A DNA stretch of 64,000 nt, taken from assembly GCA_002418835.1 (NCBI GenBank), contig DIEX01000015.1:1-64000 (forward strand), in the 5' to 3' direction. The DNA is from Spirochaetia bacterium UBA5763 (GTDB lineage Bacteria; Spirochaetota; UBA4802; UBA5550). The notes under the pieces were generated by a model. The model had not been told where the DNA came from, made no database searches, and saw only the letters and a program-made list of their open reading frames with translations. Positions 1 through 8,800 of the stretch are shown one piece after another. Each line of letters begins with the position of its first letter. The first letter of the stretch is position 1. The translations under genes were made by a program, and so were the position numbers.

Positions 1-2
1 AG

Positions 3-446
3 AAGTACAGCTCACTTGATGAATTCTTGCGCAAGTGGAACAGCTCTGACCGGAAAGAGGCAATAATAACAGAGCTTGAAGAGCAGGGCGTACTTGTTGA
101 TGAACTCCTCCAGGCAGTAAACAGGGAGTGTGACCTCTTTGACATTATATGCCACGTTGCATTTGAAATGCCTCCGCTCACAAGGCGCGAACGGGCAAAC
201 AGTGTGAAGAAGAGGAACTACTTCACAAAATATGGAGATAAGGCGCGTAAAGTGCTTGAAGCATTGCTTGATAAGTACGCTGATGAAGGCGTACAGCATA
301 TAGAGGACATGAAGATTTTAAAGATAAACCCCTTTGACAGTATAGGTACACCGGTTGAGATACTCAATGAGTTTGGAAACAAGCCGGGATACCTTGAGGC
401 TGTGAGGGAACTGGAAAAAGAGATATATAAATTGAGGACGTCTTAA
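3..446 (+). CDS. hsdR: Type I restriction endonuclease R subunit, C-terminal part (HsdR), cut by the window edge
   Basis: This is the last 147 codons of the motor/nuclease subunit of a type I restriction-modification enzyme. The frame is open back to base 3, so the gene begins outside the window; the TTG at 27 is not its start. The visible part matches the helical C-terminal domain of EcoEI-type R subunits, which docks the R subunit on the methylase core. The nuclease and helicase domains would lie upstream and cannot be seen. The stop codon touches the ATG of hsdM with no gap, so R, M and S are one operon in the order R-M-S. Whether the enzyme is intact cannot be judged from here. Confidence 0.85.
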   Translation, partial: KYSSLDEFLRKWNSSDRKEAIITELEEQGVLVDELLQAVNRECDLFDIICHVAFEMPPLTRRERANSVKKRNYFTKYGDKARKVLEALLDKYADEGVQHIEDMKILKINPFDSIGTPVEILNEFGNKPGYLEAVRELEKEIYKLRTS

Positions 447-1880
447 ATGAGTGTTAACATAAGCGGTATGATGAAAACAATCCGCAACATAATGCGCGAG
501 GACACAGGGCTTAACGGAGACGCGCAGAGGATTGAACAGCTTGGATGGATGATCTTTCTTAAAGTCCTGTCGGACAAGGAGAAGGAGCTTGAGCTTTTAA
601 ATGATAACTATGTTACTCCACTTCCGAAGGAGTACCACTGGGACGAATGGGCTGGTGACGCTGAGGGGATCACAGGTGATGAGCTTCTTAATTTCGTTGA
701 TAGAAAACTGTTCCCCGACCTGCGCGGCCTTGACGTGAGCACAGGGAACAGGCGGGCCCTTGTGATACGTGACGTGTTTGAGGGTAACCACAACTACATG
801 AAATCAGGTATAAACCTGCGGCGTGTTTTAAATAAGCTGAACGAGCTTAATTTTAATATAGCAGAAGAGCGGCATCTCTTCGGCGAAATATATGAGGGGA
901 TATTAAAGGAACTTCAGAGCGCCGGTAAAAGTGGTGAGTTTTATACACCCCGGGCAGTTACGCAGTTTATAACAGATATGGTGAACCCGAAGCTTAATGA
1001 GAAGATTCTTGACCCTGCATGCGGAACCGGTGGCTTTTTAACCTGTACTATTGAACATTTAAAGAAACAGCTTAAAAAGGGGAGCCAGAGAGATGTACTC
1101 CAGGAGAATGTTACAGGGTGGGAGTACAAGCCTTTGCCCTTTCTCCTTGCAACGACAAACCTTATACTGCATGACATAGAGGTTCCTAACCTTAGGTATG
1201 ATGATACATTGAGCAGGCCGCTTACAGAATATAAACAGAAAGACCGCGTTGATGTGATTGTTGCAAATCCTCCATTCGGCGGAGTTGTGTCCAGCGGCTT
1301 TGAAAAGAACTTCCCTCAGAACTTCAGAACAAAGGAATCTGCTGACCTTTTCCTTGTGCTGATGATTCACCTTTTAAAAGATAGCGGCAGGGCTGGTATA
1401 GTTCTCCCTGACGGGTCGCTCACTGGTGACGGGGTGAAGCAGAGGATAAGGGAACATCTGCTTACAACATGCAACCTCCATACAATAGTAAGGCTCCCCA
1501 ATTCGGTGTTTCAGCCATATGCAAGCGTTGCAACAAACCTTCTTTTTTTTACAAAGGGAGCGCCAACAAAGGAGATTTGGTATTATGAACACAGGCTCCC
1601 TGATGGGATGAAGGCATATTCAAAGACAAAGACAATACAGGTGCATGAGTTTGAGCCGATCAAGGAGTGGTGGAACAAACGGGCTGAAAGCGATGTTGCC
1701 TGGAAAGTGTCAATTGATAAGATAAAAGCTGACGGGTATAACATAGATATAAAGAATCCCCATGTAAAAGAGGAGGAACATACATATACAAGCACAGAAC
1801 TCCTTGAACTGCTGCATAGCTCTTTCAGAAAGAGTGATGAACTGCTTGATAAGCTGAAGAGGGAGCTGGGGAATGGCTAG
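447..1880 (+). CDS. hsdM: Type I restriction-modification system DNA adenine methylase subunit
   Basis: HsdM (477 aa) transfers methyl from S-adenosylmethionine to N6 of adenine in the site chosen by HsdS; M2S1 is the methylase and R2M2S1 the nuclease. Seen: an N-terminal helical HsdM_N region (residues about 5-145), the SAM-binding motif DPACGTGGF at 189-197 and the catalytic motif NPPF at 274-277, in the usual order for gamma-class N6 methylases. Length is normal. The ATG directly follows the hsdR stop, and the last 8 bases overlap hsdS. Base composition is noticeably less AT-rich than the following hsdS recognition domains and ham genes. No defect is visible. Confidence 0.95.
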   Translation: MSVNISGMMKTIRNIMREDTGLNGDAQRIEQLGWMIFLKVLSDKEKELELLNDNYVTPLPKEYHWDEWAGDAEGITGDELLNFVDRKLFPDLRGLDVSTGNRRALVIRDVFEGNHNYMKSGINLRRVLNKLNELNFNIAEERHLFGEIYEGILKELQSAGKSGEFYTPRAVTQFITDMVNPKLNEKILDPACGTGGFLTCTIEHLKKQLKKGSQRDVLQENVTGWEYKPLPFLLATTNLILHDIEVPNLRYDDTLSRPLTEYKQKDRVDVIVANPPFGGVVSSGFEKNFPQNFRTKESADLFLVLMIHLLKDSGRAGIVLPDGSLTGDGVKQRIREHLLTTCNLHTIVRLPNSVFQPYASVATNLLFFTKGAPTKEIWYYEHRLPDGMKAYSKTKTIQVHEFEPIKEWWNKRAESDVAWKVSIDKIKADGYNIDIKNPHVKEEEHTYTSTELLELLHSSFRKSDELLDKLKRELGNG

Positions 1881-3258
1881 CTGGAAAAAGGTAAATATAA
1901 CATTTCCTACCCGAAAACTCGGTGATCATATTGAACCAGTAAAAGCGACTTTAGAAGAAATAAATGATCCTGAATATAGTACAGTATATGGTGTTTCAAA
2001 TATAGAGGGGATTACAATAACAGGTAAGGAATCAAGTAAAAATATATCAAATTACATTGTGTTAGAAGATGACTGTTTCGCATTTAATCCATATCGAATA
2101 AATGTTGGTTCAATCGGTATAAATGATAAGAAATTGAAAGGATGTGTTAGTCCGGCTTATGTGGTCTTTAAAACCAAAAAAACCTTAGATGCTAAATTTC
2201 TGTATCACTATTTAAAAAGTGATATAGGTATTCATTTAATAAACTGGTATGGAAATCGTGGTGGAGTTCGAGATGCGCTTCGGTATGATGATTTATGTAA
2301 AATAGATATTCCAGATAAAGATATTGGTGAACAACAGAAGATACTTGAAAGACTTGATTATACATCAGATATTATAAAAAATTTATCTGATGATTTTAAT
2401 AATCAAACATCATATTTAAAACAACTCCGACAATCAATACTTCAGGAGGCCATTGAGGGGAAGCTCACTGCTGAATGGAGAGCTTCGACAACTCTCAGCC
2501 TTCGCAAATCAGGAAAGGAAATAAAAGGTAATCCGGATTATGATGCTGCTGCATTGCTTGATGTTATTAAGAAAGAGAAGGCAAAACTTATTGCTGAAGG
2601 TAAGCTGAAGAAGGAGAAGCCTCTGCCAGAGATTGAGGATAGTGATAAACCTTTTGACTTGCCGGAGGGGTGGGTGTGGTGCAGGTTGGGTGATGTTGGG
2701 TTATTTGGTCGGGGAAAATCAAAACATCGACCGAGGAATGATGCTATTCTATTCAAAGATGGTTCCATCCCTTTTATACAAACAGGTGAGGTCGCTCAAT
2801 CTAAATACACAAATGGGATAATTTTTAAAGCAGATCGTTTTTATAATAAAACCGGATTGTTACAAAGTAAATTATGGTCTAAAGGGACACTTTGTATTAC
2901 AATAGCTGCTAACATCGCTGAAACAGGTTTTTTAGGTATTGATGCTTGTTTTCCTGATAGTGTCGTTGGTTTTACATCAATAACCGGTGATGCATTATCA
3001 TGGATCATTAAACATTATTTAAAAACTATCCAATCTGATATAATTCGATTTGCACCTGCGACAGCACAGAAGAATATAAATCTTGATATTATATGGTCTT
3101 TAGCTTTCCCTCTCCCGCCACTTGCAGAACAGAAGGCAATCGTTGAACGTGTAGATAATCTTCTTGCTTTGGTTGATGTTCTGGAGAAGCAGGTGAATGA
3201 ACGGAAGGTGTTGGCAGAGGAGTTAATGCAGAGTGTGTTGAGGGAGGCGTTCGGGTGA
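1873..3258 (+). CDS. hsdS: Type I restriction-modification specificity subunit
   Basis: HsdS (461 aa) recognises the bipartite DNA target. Two target-recognition domains can be seen (about residues 10-165 and 260-410), each followed by a conserved coiled-coil spacer: LKQLRQSILQEAIEGKL near 185-200, and the C-terminal PLPPLAEQKAIVERVDNLL stretch with its helix. The recognition domains are very AT-rich, while the spacers keep the composition of hsdM, a mosaic expected when recognition domains are exchanged by recombination through the conserved spacers. The start ATG lies inside the end of hsdM (8-base overlap). The stop overlaps the GTG of hamA (GTGA), so the next gene is translationally coupled. 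The target sequence cannot be predicted from this alone. Confidence 0.93.
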   Translation: MASWKKVNITFPTRKLGDHIEPVKATLEEINDPEYSTVYGVSNIEGITITGKESSKNISNYIVLEDDCFAFNPYRINVGSIGINDKKLKGCVSPAYVVFKTKKTLDAKFLYHYLKSDIGIHLINWYGNRGGVRDALRYDDLCKIDIPDKDIGEQQKILERLDYTSDIIKNLSDDFNNQTSYLKQLRQSILQEAIEGKLTAEWRASTTLSLRKSGKEIKGNPDYDAAALLDVIKKEKAKLIAEGKLKKEKPLPEIEDSDKPFDLPEGWVWCRLGDVGLFGRGKSKHRPRNDAILFKDGSIPFIQTGEVAQSKYTNGIIFKADRFYNKTGLLQSKLWSKGTLCITIAANIAETGFLGIDACFPDSVVGFTSITGDALSWIIKHYLKTIQSDIIRFAPATAQKNINLDIIWSLAFPLPPLAEQKAIVERVDNLLALVDVLEKQVNERKVLAEELMQSVLREAFG

Positions 3259-4073
3259 GTAACATAAAACCTCCTCACATCGATTGGTTAGTAAATAGTG
3301 GAATAAAACTGAAGACATCTGATGGTAAAAATGTTGAGGTATGGGATTTTCTTCACATCGATGATGATATAGTGATTGCTGAATGGGCTAAACATTTTCG
3401 AAATCATTATTGTTCAGATCATGAAATAGATGAATTGAGAGATGGAACCGGATTATCGAGGTCAGACTATCTGCTAAATTTGGTTTTTCCTGATTCTTCA
3501 TTGGCACCTGGGCCAAGCATAAGAGCTGGTGATTTTGGAGAAATTCTAGTCGCAGATTATCTGCGTTTTATATTACAGTACTGGGTCCCACACTTTAGAT
3601 ATGATGATAAAGCTGTTAGGGATGAATCAACAAAAGGGGCGGATATTTTAGGTTTTAAATTTTTTTCTAAAAATGAAAGTCAAAAAGATATATTGGCAGT
3701 TTACGAAGCAAAAGCAAAATTAACTGGTGATCCTGTAAATAGACTTCAAGATGCTATAAATGACTCTGTTAAAGATATTACAAAACTTAGGAGTTCAATT
3801 TCTTTAAATGCATTAAAGCGTAAATTAATTAGGGAAAAGCGAATTGAAGAAGCATCTAAGGTTAAACGTTTTCAGAATCTTGTAGATCGACCTTATAAAG
3901 AAATTTCTGGTGCAGCGGCGATTCTTTCAAATAATGTATATGATGAGCAATTGTTGAAAACTACCGATACATCAATTCATCCAAATAATAATTTAAAATT
4001 ATTAGTTATTAAAGGTGAAGATTTAATGCCATTAGTCCATAAACTTTATGATAAGGCTGCAAATGAAGCCTGA
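3255..4073 (+). CDS. hamA: Hachiman defence protein HamA (DUF1837, PD-(D/E)xK nuclease)
   Basis: This is the nuclease-effector subunit of the Hachiman anti-phage system, in which HamA (DUF1837) is held by the helicase HamB and released on damaged or phage DNA. Seen in the 272-aa protein: the DUF1837 signature RAGDFGEILVADYL (90-103, with E96), then D130 in KGADILGF and the catalytic pair E151-x-K153 in YEAKAKL, which is the spacing of a PD-(D/E)xK fold. It starts at GTG 3255, overlapping the hsdS stop, and its end overlaps the helicase gene. The gene is AT-rich. Identity is strongly backed by the adjacent helicase. Sensing and killing behaviour is known for the family, not shown here. Confidence 0.9.
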   Translation: MSNIKPPHIDWLVNSGIKLKTSDGKNVEVWDFLHIDDDIVIAEWAKHFRNHYCSDHEIDELRDGTGLSRSDYLLNLVFPDSSLAPGPSIRAGDFGEILVADYLRFILQYWVPHFRYDDKAVRDESTKGADILGFKFFSKNESQKDILAVYEAKAKLTGDPVNRLQDAINDSVKDITKLRSSISLNALKRKLIREKRIEEASKVKRFQNLVDRPYKEISGAAAILSNNVYDEQLLKTTDTSIHPNNNLKLLVIKGEDLMPLVHKLYDKAANEA

Positions 4074-7000
4074 GCAAATGTCGCAAACATTTTTAGCTAT
4101 CACTAGATCAAAAGCTAAAATGATTGAATATAATGTTCCTGAAGAATATAGGGATATTAATTTTAATGGGGATACGGAACGACTATTCCCATTATCAATA
4201 GGATTATTAGGGGATCTCGCTGCAAATATCAATGGTGAAGAATCGTCTATTATAAATGCTCAGGATTTACAAAATCATATTATTTTTTCTGCTCATTTCT
4301 TCGATTCATATTTTCAAACAAGGTTGAATAAAGAATTGGATGATTATTTAATTTTGCTTGGTTCTTCATCTTATTATTTATGTGATTATCCTGGCAGTTC
4401 AAAAGTGTTAGCTTATAAAGTTGAAAGTAATACTTTTTCGAATAATGGGGAGTGTTTAGAAAATTTGTTACTATGGCTTTTAAGAGGGAATATCCCATCT
4501 GAACCACTGAATAACGTTGGTGTTTTCATTGATGATGTAAATAAAATAAAAAAAATGGTACAACAATTTTTTTCAACAGGTGAAGAAGGTGAAGGTCTTC
4601 TTTTATTTGCTGAACAATTCCGAGATAAGATTTATAATTCCGGTAATTCAACGTATTTACTTCTAGGGGACTTAATTTTAGCAATAATTAAGAAAAAATA
4701 TAATAATTCAAGTTGGATAAAGATACCGGAATATTCTGGAATTGATATTAGCAAATGGTTAGAAGTACTTTTAAAAGATTCATTTATAAAAGAGTTATGG
4801 CCGGCACAACATCTTCTTGGGGAAGCTGGCGTGTTTAAAGGCAAATCAGCAGTAGTTCAAATGCCAACAAGTGCAGGTAAAACAAAAGCATCTGAATTAG
4901 TTATACGTAGCGCGTTCATTGCTGAAAGAACTTCGCTTGTAGTAATTGTTGCCCCTTTTAGAGCTCTTTGTCATGAAATAAAAAACAGTCTCGCTACATC
5001 ATTTTTAGGTGAATCGATAAAAGTAGATGAATTAACAGATGTATTTCAAACTGATTTTGATTTAGAAGAATTACTAGAAAACAAACAAATCCTTGTTGTG
5101 ACACCAGAAAAACTTTTATATGTACTTAGACACAATCCAGAGCTGGGAAATAAGATTGGACTTATTATTTTTGATGAAGGGCATCAATTTGATAGTGGTA
5201 CAAGAGGTATAACTTATGAATTGTTGATCACTTCCCTACGTTCATTATTGCCGGAATATTCTCAAACAATACTTATTTCAGCAGTGATCAGTAATGCAGA
5301 TGTAATAGGTAGTTGGTTAATTGGTGATGATTCACAAGTAGTTTCAGGTATAAATTTAAATCCAACTTTTCGGACAATTGGTTTTGCAAGCTGGGTAGAT
5401 TCTCTAGGTCAAATAAAATTTATAACAGATAATGAATCAGGAATTGATAGTTTTTTTGTCCCAAGAGTTATTGAGCAACATACTCTACAAAAAAAACCAA
5501 GGGAAAGTAAATTAAGAGTATTTCCAGATAAAACTGATGGACAATCCATTGCTTTATATTTAGGGCTTAAACTTGTACCGAATGGAAGTGTGGCAATTTT
5601 CTGCGGAAGGAAAACAACTGTAACAAGTATATGCGAGAATGCGGTTGAAATATACGAGCGAAATATTTCTATTGATCCACCCGCAATTATTTCTAATCAA
5701 AAAGAAATGAATCGTATTTATAATCTATATAAAAATAATTTTGGTGTTAATGAAACGGCTACCAAGAGTGCTAAACTAGGAATATTTACTCATCATGGTG
5801 ATACACCTCATGGAATCCGTCTAGCTGTGGAATATGCTATGCGTGAAAATCTTATTCACTTTGTTGTATGTACTTCGACTTTGGCACAAGGCGTAAATTT
5901 ACCTATCAGGTATCTTATTGTAAATAGTGTATATCAGGGATTGGAGCGAATTAAAGTTAGAGATTTTCATAATCTAATGGGTAGAGCCGGAAGAGCGGAT
6001 CAACATACAGAAGGGAGTATATTATTTGCAGATTCAAATATATATGATAAGAAAAATTCAAAAGATGAAGATTGGCGTTGGGATCAGGCAAAAGAATTGT
6101 TAGATCCTAACAAATCTGAACCATGCATTAGTAACCTTTTATCTCTTTTTCATCCTTTAAGAAGTGATAATGGCAAAAACACGTTAGATATTAATATAAA
6201 ATATCTTATCCATTTATATAATAATAATCCGGAACAAATAGACATTGAATTAGAAAATATTTTAAATGAACATAAAGGTAAACAATTTACTTTTAAAGGT
6301 TTGAGAAAACAGATTGATTGGAAAATTAGTTTACTCTCATCTGTCGAGAGTTTTCTTATATCAAATTGGGATACAGATGATACATCAATTAATGAAGAAG
6401 GGATTGAGGATCTTGCTAAATCTACACTAGCATACTTCATAGCTGATGATAAAGATAAAAATAGTATTGTTAGTTTATTTAGATATCTTGCAAATAACGT
6501 TACAGAAAAAGTACCTAACCGTGAATTAAGAAAAGTATATGGGCGAACTTTATATGGTATCACAGAGGCTCAGGATGTGGAGATATGGGTAAGAACTCAC
6601 ATAGATGAATTTGTATCTTCTGAAGATTTGCTAGACTTAATATGGGATTTGATGATTAAAAAAATCCACACCAAATCTTTTCAGACATGTAATAAACCTG
6701 AAATTTTAAAGCCACTTGTAAGTTCATGGTTAAGTGGAAATTCATATTGTGAAATATATAAAATTATTACAGAATCAGATGCCAAAAAGGGATTAGGTTT
6801 AAAACCTAGAAAGTATAAAATTGAAGATGTTGTTGATATGTTTGAAATGGGTATTGCATATGATGGAATTTTGTTAATTGGAGCTGTTGTAGAATTCATT
6901 CAGTTTATTGATAATGATGATAAAGATATAATCGTTGGTAAAATGCAGCTATTCCAAAAAAAGCTTAAGTATGGCTTACCAAGTGATCTATCTATCATTG

Positions 7001-7203
7001 TTTATGAATTGGGTTTTGTTGATAGAGTTATAGCTCAAGAATTAGCAAAAAATCTTTCTTGTTCAGCTTATAGAAAAGACGTTATAAATGCTTTAAAATC
7101 CAATGCTGCTTTTTTTGAATCATTAATTGAAAAGTATCCAACATATTATCATGTTGTGCTTGATAGATATATCGGTAATCAAGTTAGTAAGACAGCCGAA
7201 TAG
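4063..7203 (+). CDS. hamB: Hachiman defence helicase HamB (superfamily 2)
   Basis: HamB is the SF2 DNA helicase partner of HamA. With the start at ATG 4063 (AAGG six bases upstream; an upstream in-frame ATG at 4048 has no such site) the protein is 1046 aa. Seen: an N-terminal region of about 260 residues without a recognised motif, Walker A PTSAGKT (268-274), the Walker B/DEAD-type box DEGH (371-374), motif V STLAQGVNLP and motif VI GRAGRAD (640-646), then a helical C-terminal region of about 350 residues. The order and the DEGH/GRAGRAD spacing are typical of Ski2-like helicases in this system. The start overlaps the end of hamA. AT-rich, like hamA. No frameshift was seen. Confidence 0.9.
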   Translation: MKPEQMSQTFLAITRSKAKMIEYNVPEEYRDINFNGDTERLFPLSIGLLGDLAANINGEESSIINAQDLQNHIIFSAHFFDSYFQTRLNKELDDYLILLGSSSYYLCDYPGSSKVLAYKVESNTFSNNGECLENLLLWLLRGNIPSEPLNNVGVFIDDVNKIKKMVQQFFSTGEEGEGLLLFAEQFRDKIYNSGNSTYLLLGDLILAIIKKKYNNSSWIKIPEYSGIDISKWLEVLLKDSFIKELWPAQHLLGEAGVFKGKSAVVQMPTSAGKTKASELVIRSAFIAERTSLVVIVAPFRALCHEIKNSLATSFLGESIKVDELTDVFQTDFDLEELLENKQILVVTPEKLLYVLRHNPELGNKIGLIIFDEGHQFDSGTRGITYELLITSLRSLLPEYSQTILISAVISNADVIGSWLIGDDSQVVSGINLNPTFRTIGFASWVDSLGQIKFITDNESGIDSFFVPRVIEQHTLQKKPRESKLRVFPDKTDGQSIALYLGLKLVPNGSVAIFCGRKTTVTSICENAVEIYERNISIDPPAIISNQKEMNRIYNLYKNNFGVNETATKSAKLGIFTHHGDTPHGIRLAVEYAMRENLIHFVVCTSTLAQGVNLPIRYLIVNSVYQGLERIKVRDFHNLMGRAGRADQHTEGSILFADSNIYDKKNSKDEDWRWDQAKELLDPNKSEPCISNLLSLFHPLRSDNGKNTLDINIKYLIHLYNNNPEQIDIELENILNEHKGKQFTFKGLRKQIDWKISLLSSVESFLISNWDTDDTSINEEGIEDLAKSTLAYFIADDKDKNSIVSLFRYLANNVTEKVPNRELRKVYGRTLYGITEAQDVEIWVRTHIDEFVSSEDLLDLIWDLMIKKIHTKSFQTCNKPEILKPLVSSWLSGNSYCEIYKIITESDAKKGLGLKPRKYKIEDVVDMFEMGIAYDGILLIGAVVEFIQFIDNDDKDIIVGKMQLFQKKLKYGLPSDLSIIVYELGFVDRVIAQELAKNLSCSAYRKDVINALKSNAAFFESLIEKYPTYYHVVLDRYIGNQVSKTAE

Positions 7204-7212
7204 TATTCTCAA

Positions 7213-8202
7213 ATGAAAAATAATAGAAATCGAATTTATTATAAATTCCGGAGCTTCGATAACGATGGTTATAATCTTAATAATCTTCAGAATGATTGTA
7301 TCTTTGCGTCAAATATCTCGCAGCTAAATGATCCTTTTGAAGGACTTATTGATAATTCAAAAATGTCGATTGAATTATCGGTACTAAAGCGACTTGGTGC
7401 CGATAAACAGGCTGAAATTTTAAAAACCGGTCTTAACGACTTTTTAGAATTAAGGAACAAGACCGGAATTTATTCGATGAGTCAGGACTGGCAGAGTGAA
7501 CTTCTTTGGGCTCATTATGCTGATTCTCATAAAGGGTTTTGTATTGAGTATGATATTGAATATCTGACAAGGTTTTATTACCAGCGTTCCTATTTTATCA
7601 AAGTTAAATATGTTGATTCTCCGGTAAATGTATCAGTTTTAAAGATGTTTAAAAAAAAGCTGGCTACTGTCGAAATAGTTAAGCTGATGAATGGAATTAA
7701 ATCTCTGCCGTGGTCTTATGAAAAAGAATACCGGATTGTTTTCGATGAATGTGGAACCAAAAACATAGATAAAAGAGGATTGAAGTCAGTCATCTTGGGT
7801 GCAAACATCAGTAATGATAATAAGCTCAGAATACTGGATATTCTTTCAAAGAAAACTGTTAAAGTTTATCAGGCGAAACTGGCAGATAATAGGTATATCA
7901 TTGATAGAGAATTAATTCATGAATTTAATGAAGAAATTAAAGAGAAAGACTTTTTTCAGGATATCGATCCTTTTTATTTAAGTGAAGATTATCTGGAAGA
8001 GAATTATTCTAAAAAGCATCTTATTGAAAAGGCACTTAATATTGTTCGTGCTGAACCTTATGTTACCAAGATTAATCATTGTACAGTTTTAAAAGAAAAA
8101 AACAAAACTAAGATATCTATATGGGCTGAGATAGAAAAAGACTGGAGACCACAGGTCAATTTTTCTTTTGATGAAGAAGTATTAAAGCAATTAGATATTT
8201 AA
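7213..8202 (+). CDS. DUF2971 domain protein, defence-associated candidate
   Basis: This 329-aa protein has the DUF2971 signature: an N-terminal YYKFRSFDNDGYN and SQLNDPFEG (residues about 7-42), then SMSQDWQSELLWAHYADSHKG followed by FCIEYD, and a SYEKEYRIVF stretch. These conserved aromatic and acidic blocks define the family, whose biochemical role is not established. About 110 residues follow the domain and are not recognised. The ATG lies 10 bases after the hamB stop, so it is probably in the same transcript, although no good ribosome site precedes it. Many DUF2971 genes sit in defence islands, so a role as an extra effector or regulator of the Hachiman operon is an inference from position only. 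Confidence 0.75.
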   Translation: MKNNRNRIYYKFRSFDNDGYNLNNLQNDCIFASNISQLNDPFEGLIDNSKMSIELSVLKRLGADKQAEILKTGLNDFLELRNKTGIYSMSQDWQSELLWAHYADSHKGFCIEYDIEYLTRFYYQRSYFIKVKYVDSPVNVSVLKMFKKKLATVEIVKLMNGIKSLPWSYEKEYRIVFDECGTKNIDKRGLKSVILGANISNDNKLRILDILSKKTVKVYQAKLADNRYIIDRELIHEFNEEIKEKDFFQDIDPFYLSEDYLEENYSKKHLIEKALNIVRAEPYVTKINHCTVLKEKNKTKISIWAEIEKDWRPQVNFSFDEEVLKQLDI

Positions 8203-8214
8203 AAGGAATGAGTA

Positions 8215-8711
8215 ATGGCGTCTAATTATCTGGAGCAAGTGTTAATTGAATGGTATGAGTATAAAGGATATTTCGTAAAAATAATATCAATGTTGGTAAG
8301 CGTGCTAAAGGCGGGTACGAAGCTGAACTTGATATTGTTGCTTTCAATCCTGTAAATAATCATCTTGTTCATCTTGAGCCATCAATGGATGCAGATAGTT
8401 GGGAGAAAAGAGAAAAAAGATATAAACAGAAATTTAATGCAGGGAAAAAATACATTCCTCAATTATTTAAAGGATTCGCAATTCCGGATGAAGTTGAACA
8501 ATTGGCTATATTCGTTTTTGGAAGTAATAAGAATCATAAAGCAATAGGCGGCGGTAAAGTTGTTTTGTTTTCTGAGATTATAGGTGAAATATTTTCAGAA
8601 CTTCAAAATAGAAAAATCGCAAATGCGGCAGCGTCAGAACATATGCCTTTACTCAGAAGTTTTCAGTTTGTAAACGAATATAAAGAGATAGTAAAAAAAG
8701 TCTGGCAATAG
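8215..8711 (+). pseudogene. Small restriction-endonuclease-like gene broken by a single frameshift
   Basis: Translation starts at ATG 8215 behind an AAGGA site and gives MASNYLEQVLIEWYEYKGYF. The frame then runs into an early stop, while the sequence continues in another frame from about 8279 to 8711 with a convincing protein: GGYEAELDIVAFNPVNNHL, VHLEPSMDADSWEKRE and so on to TGG CAA TAG. Adding one A in the run GTAAAAATAAT (about 8275-8284) restores one ORF of about 165 codons. The pattern E-x-D-I-V followed by a beta-strand ending in L-E is like a PD-(D/E)xK nuclease or nuclease-related fold; that is a fold-level guess. Either a true pseudogene or a homopolymer sequencing error. Confidence 0.7.
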
Positions 8712-8800
8712 AAAAATTTTGTGTTAGAAATGGATGTCGCGTATAAATGTAAAAATATTGGTTTATGATAGATGATTTGACAGACCTTTAGAACAGTGGT

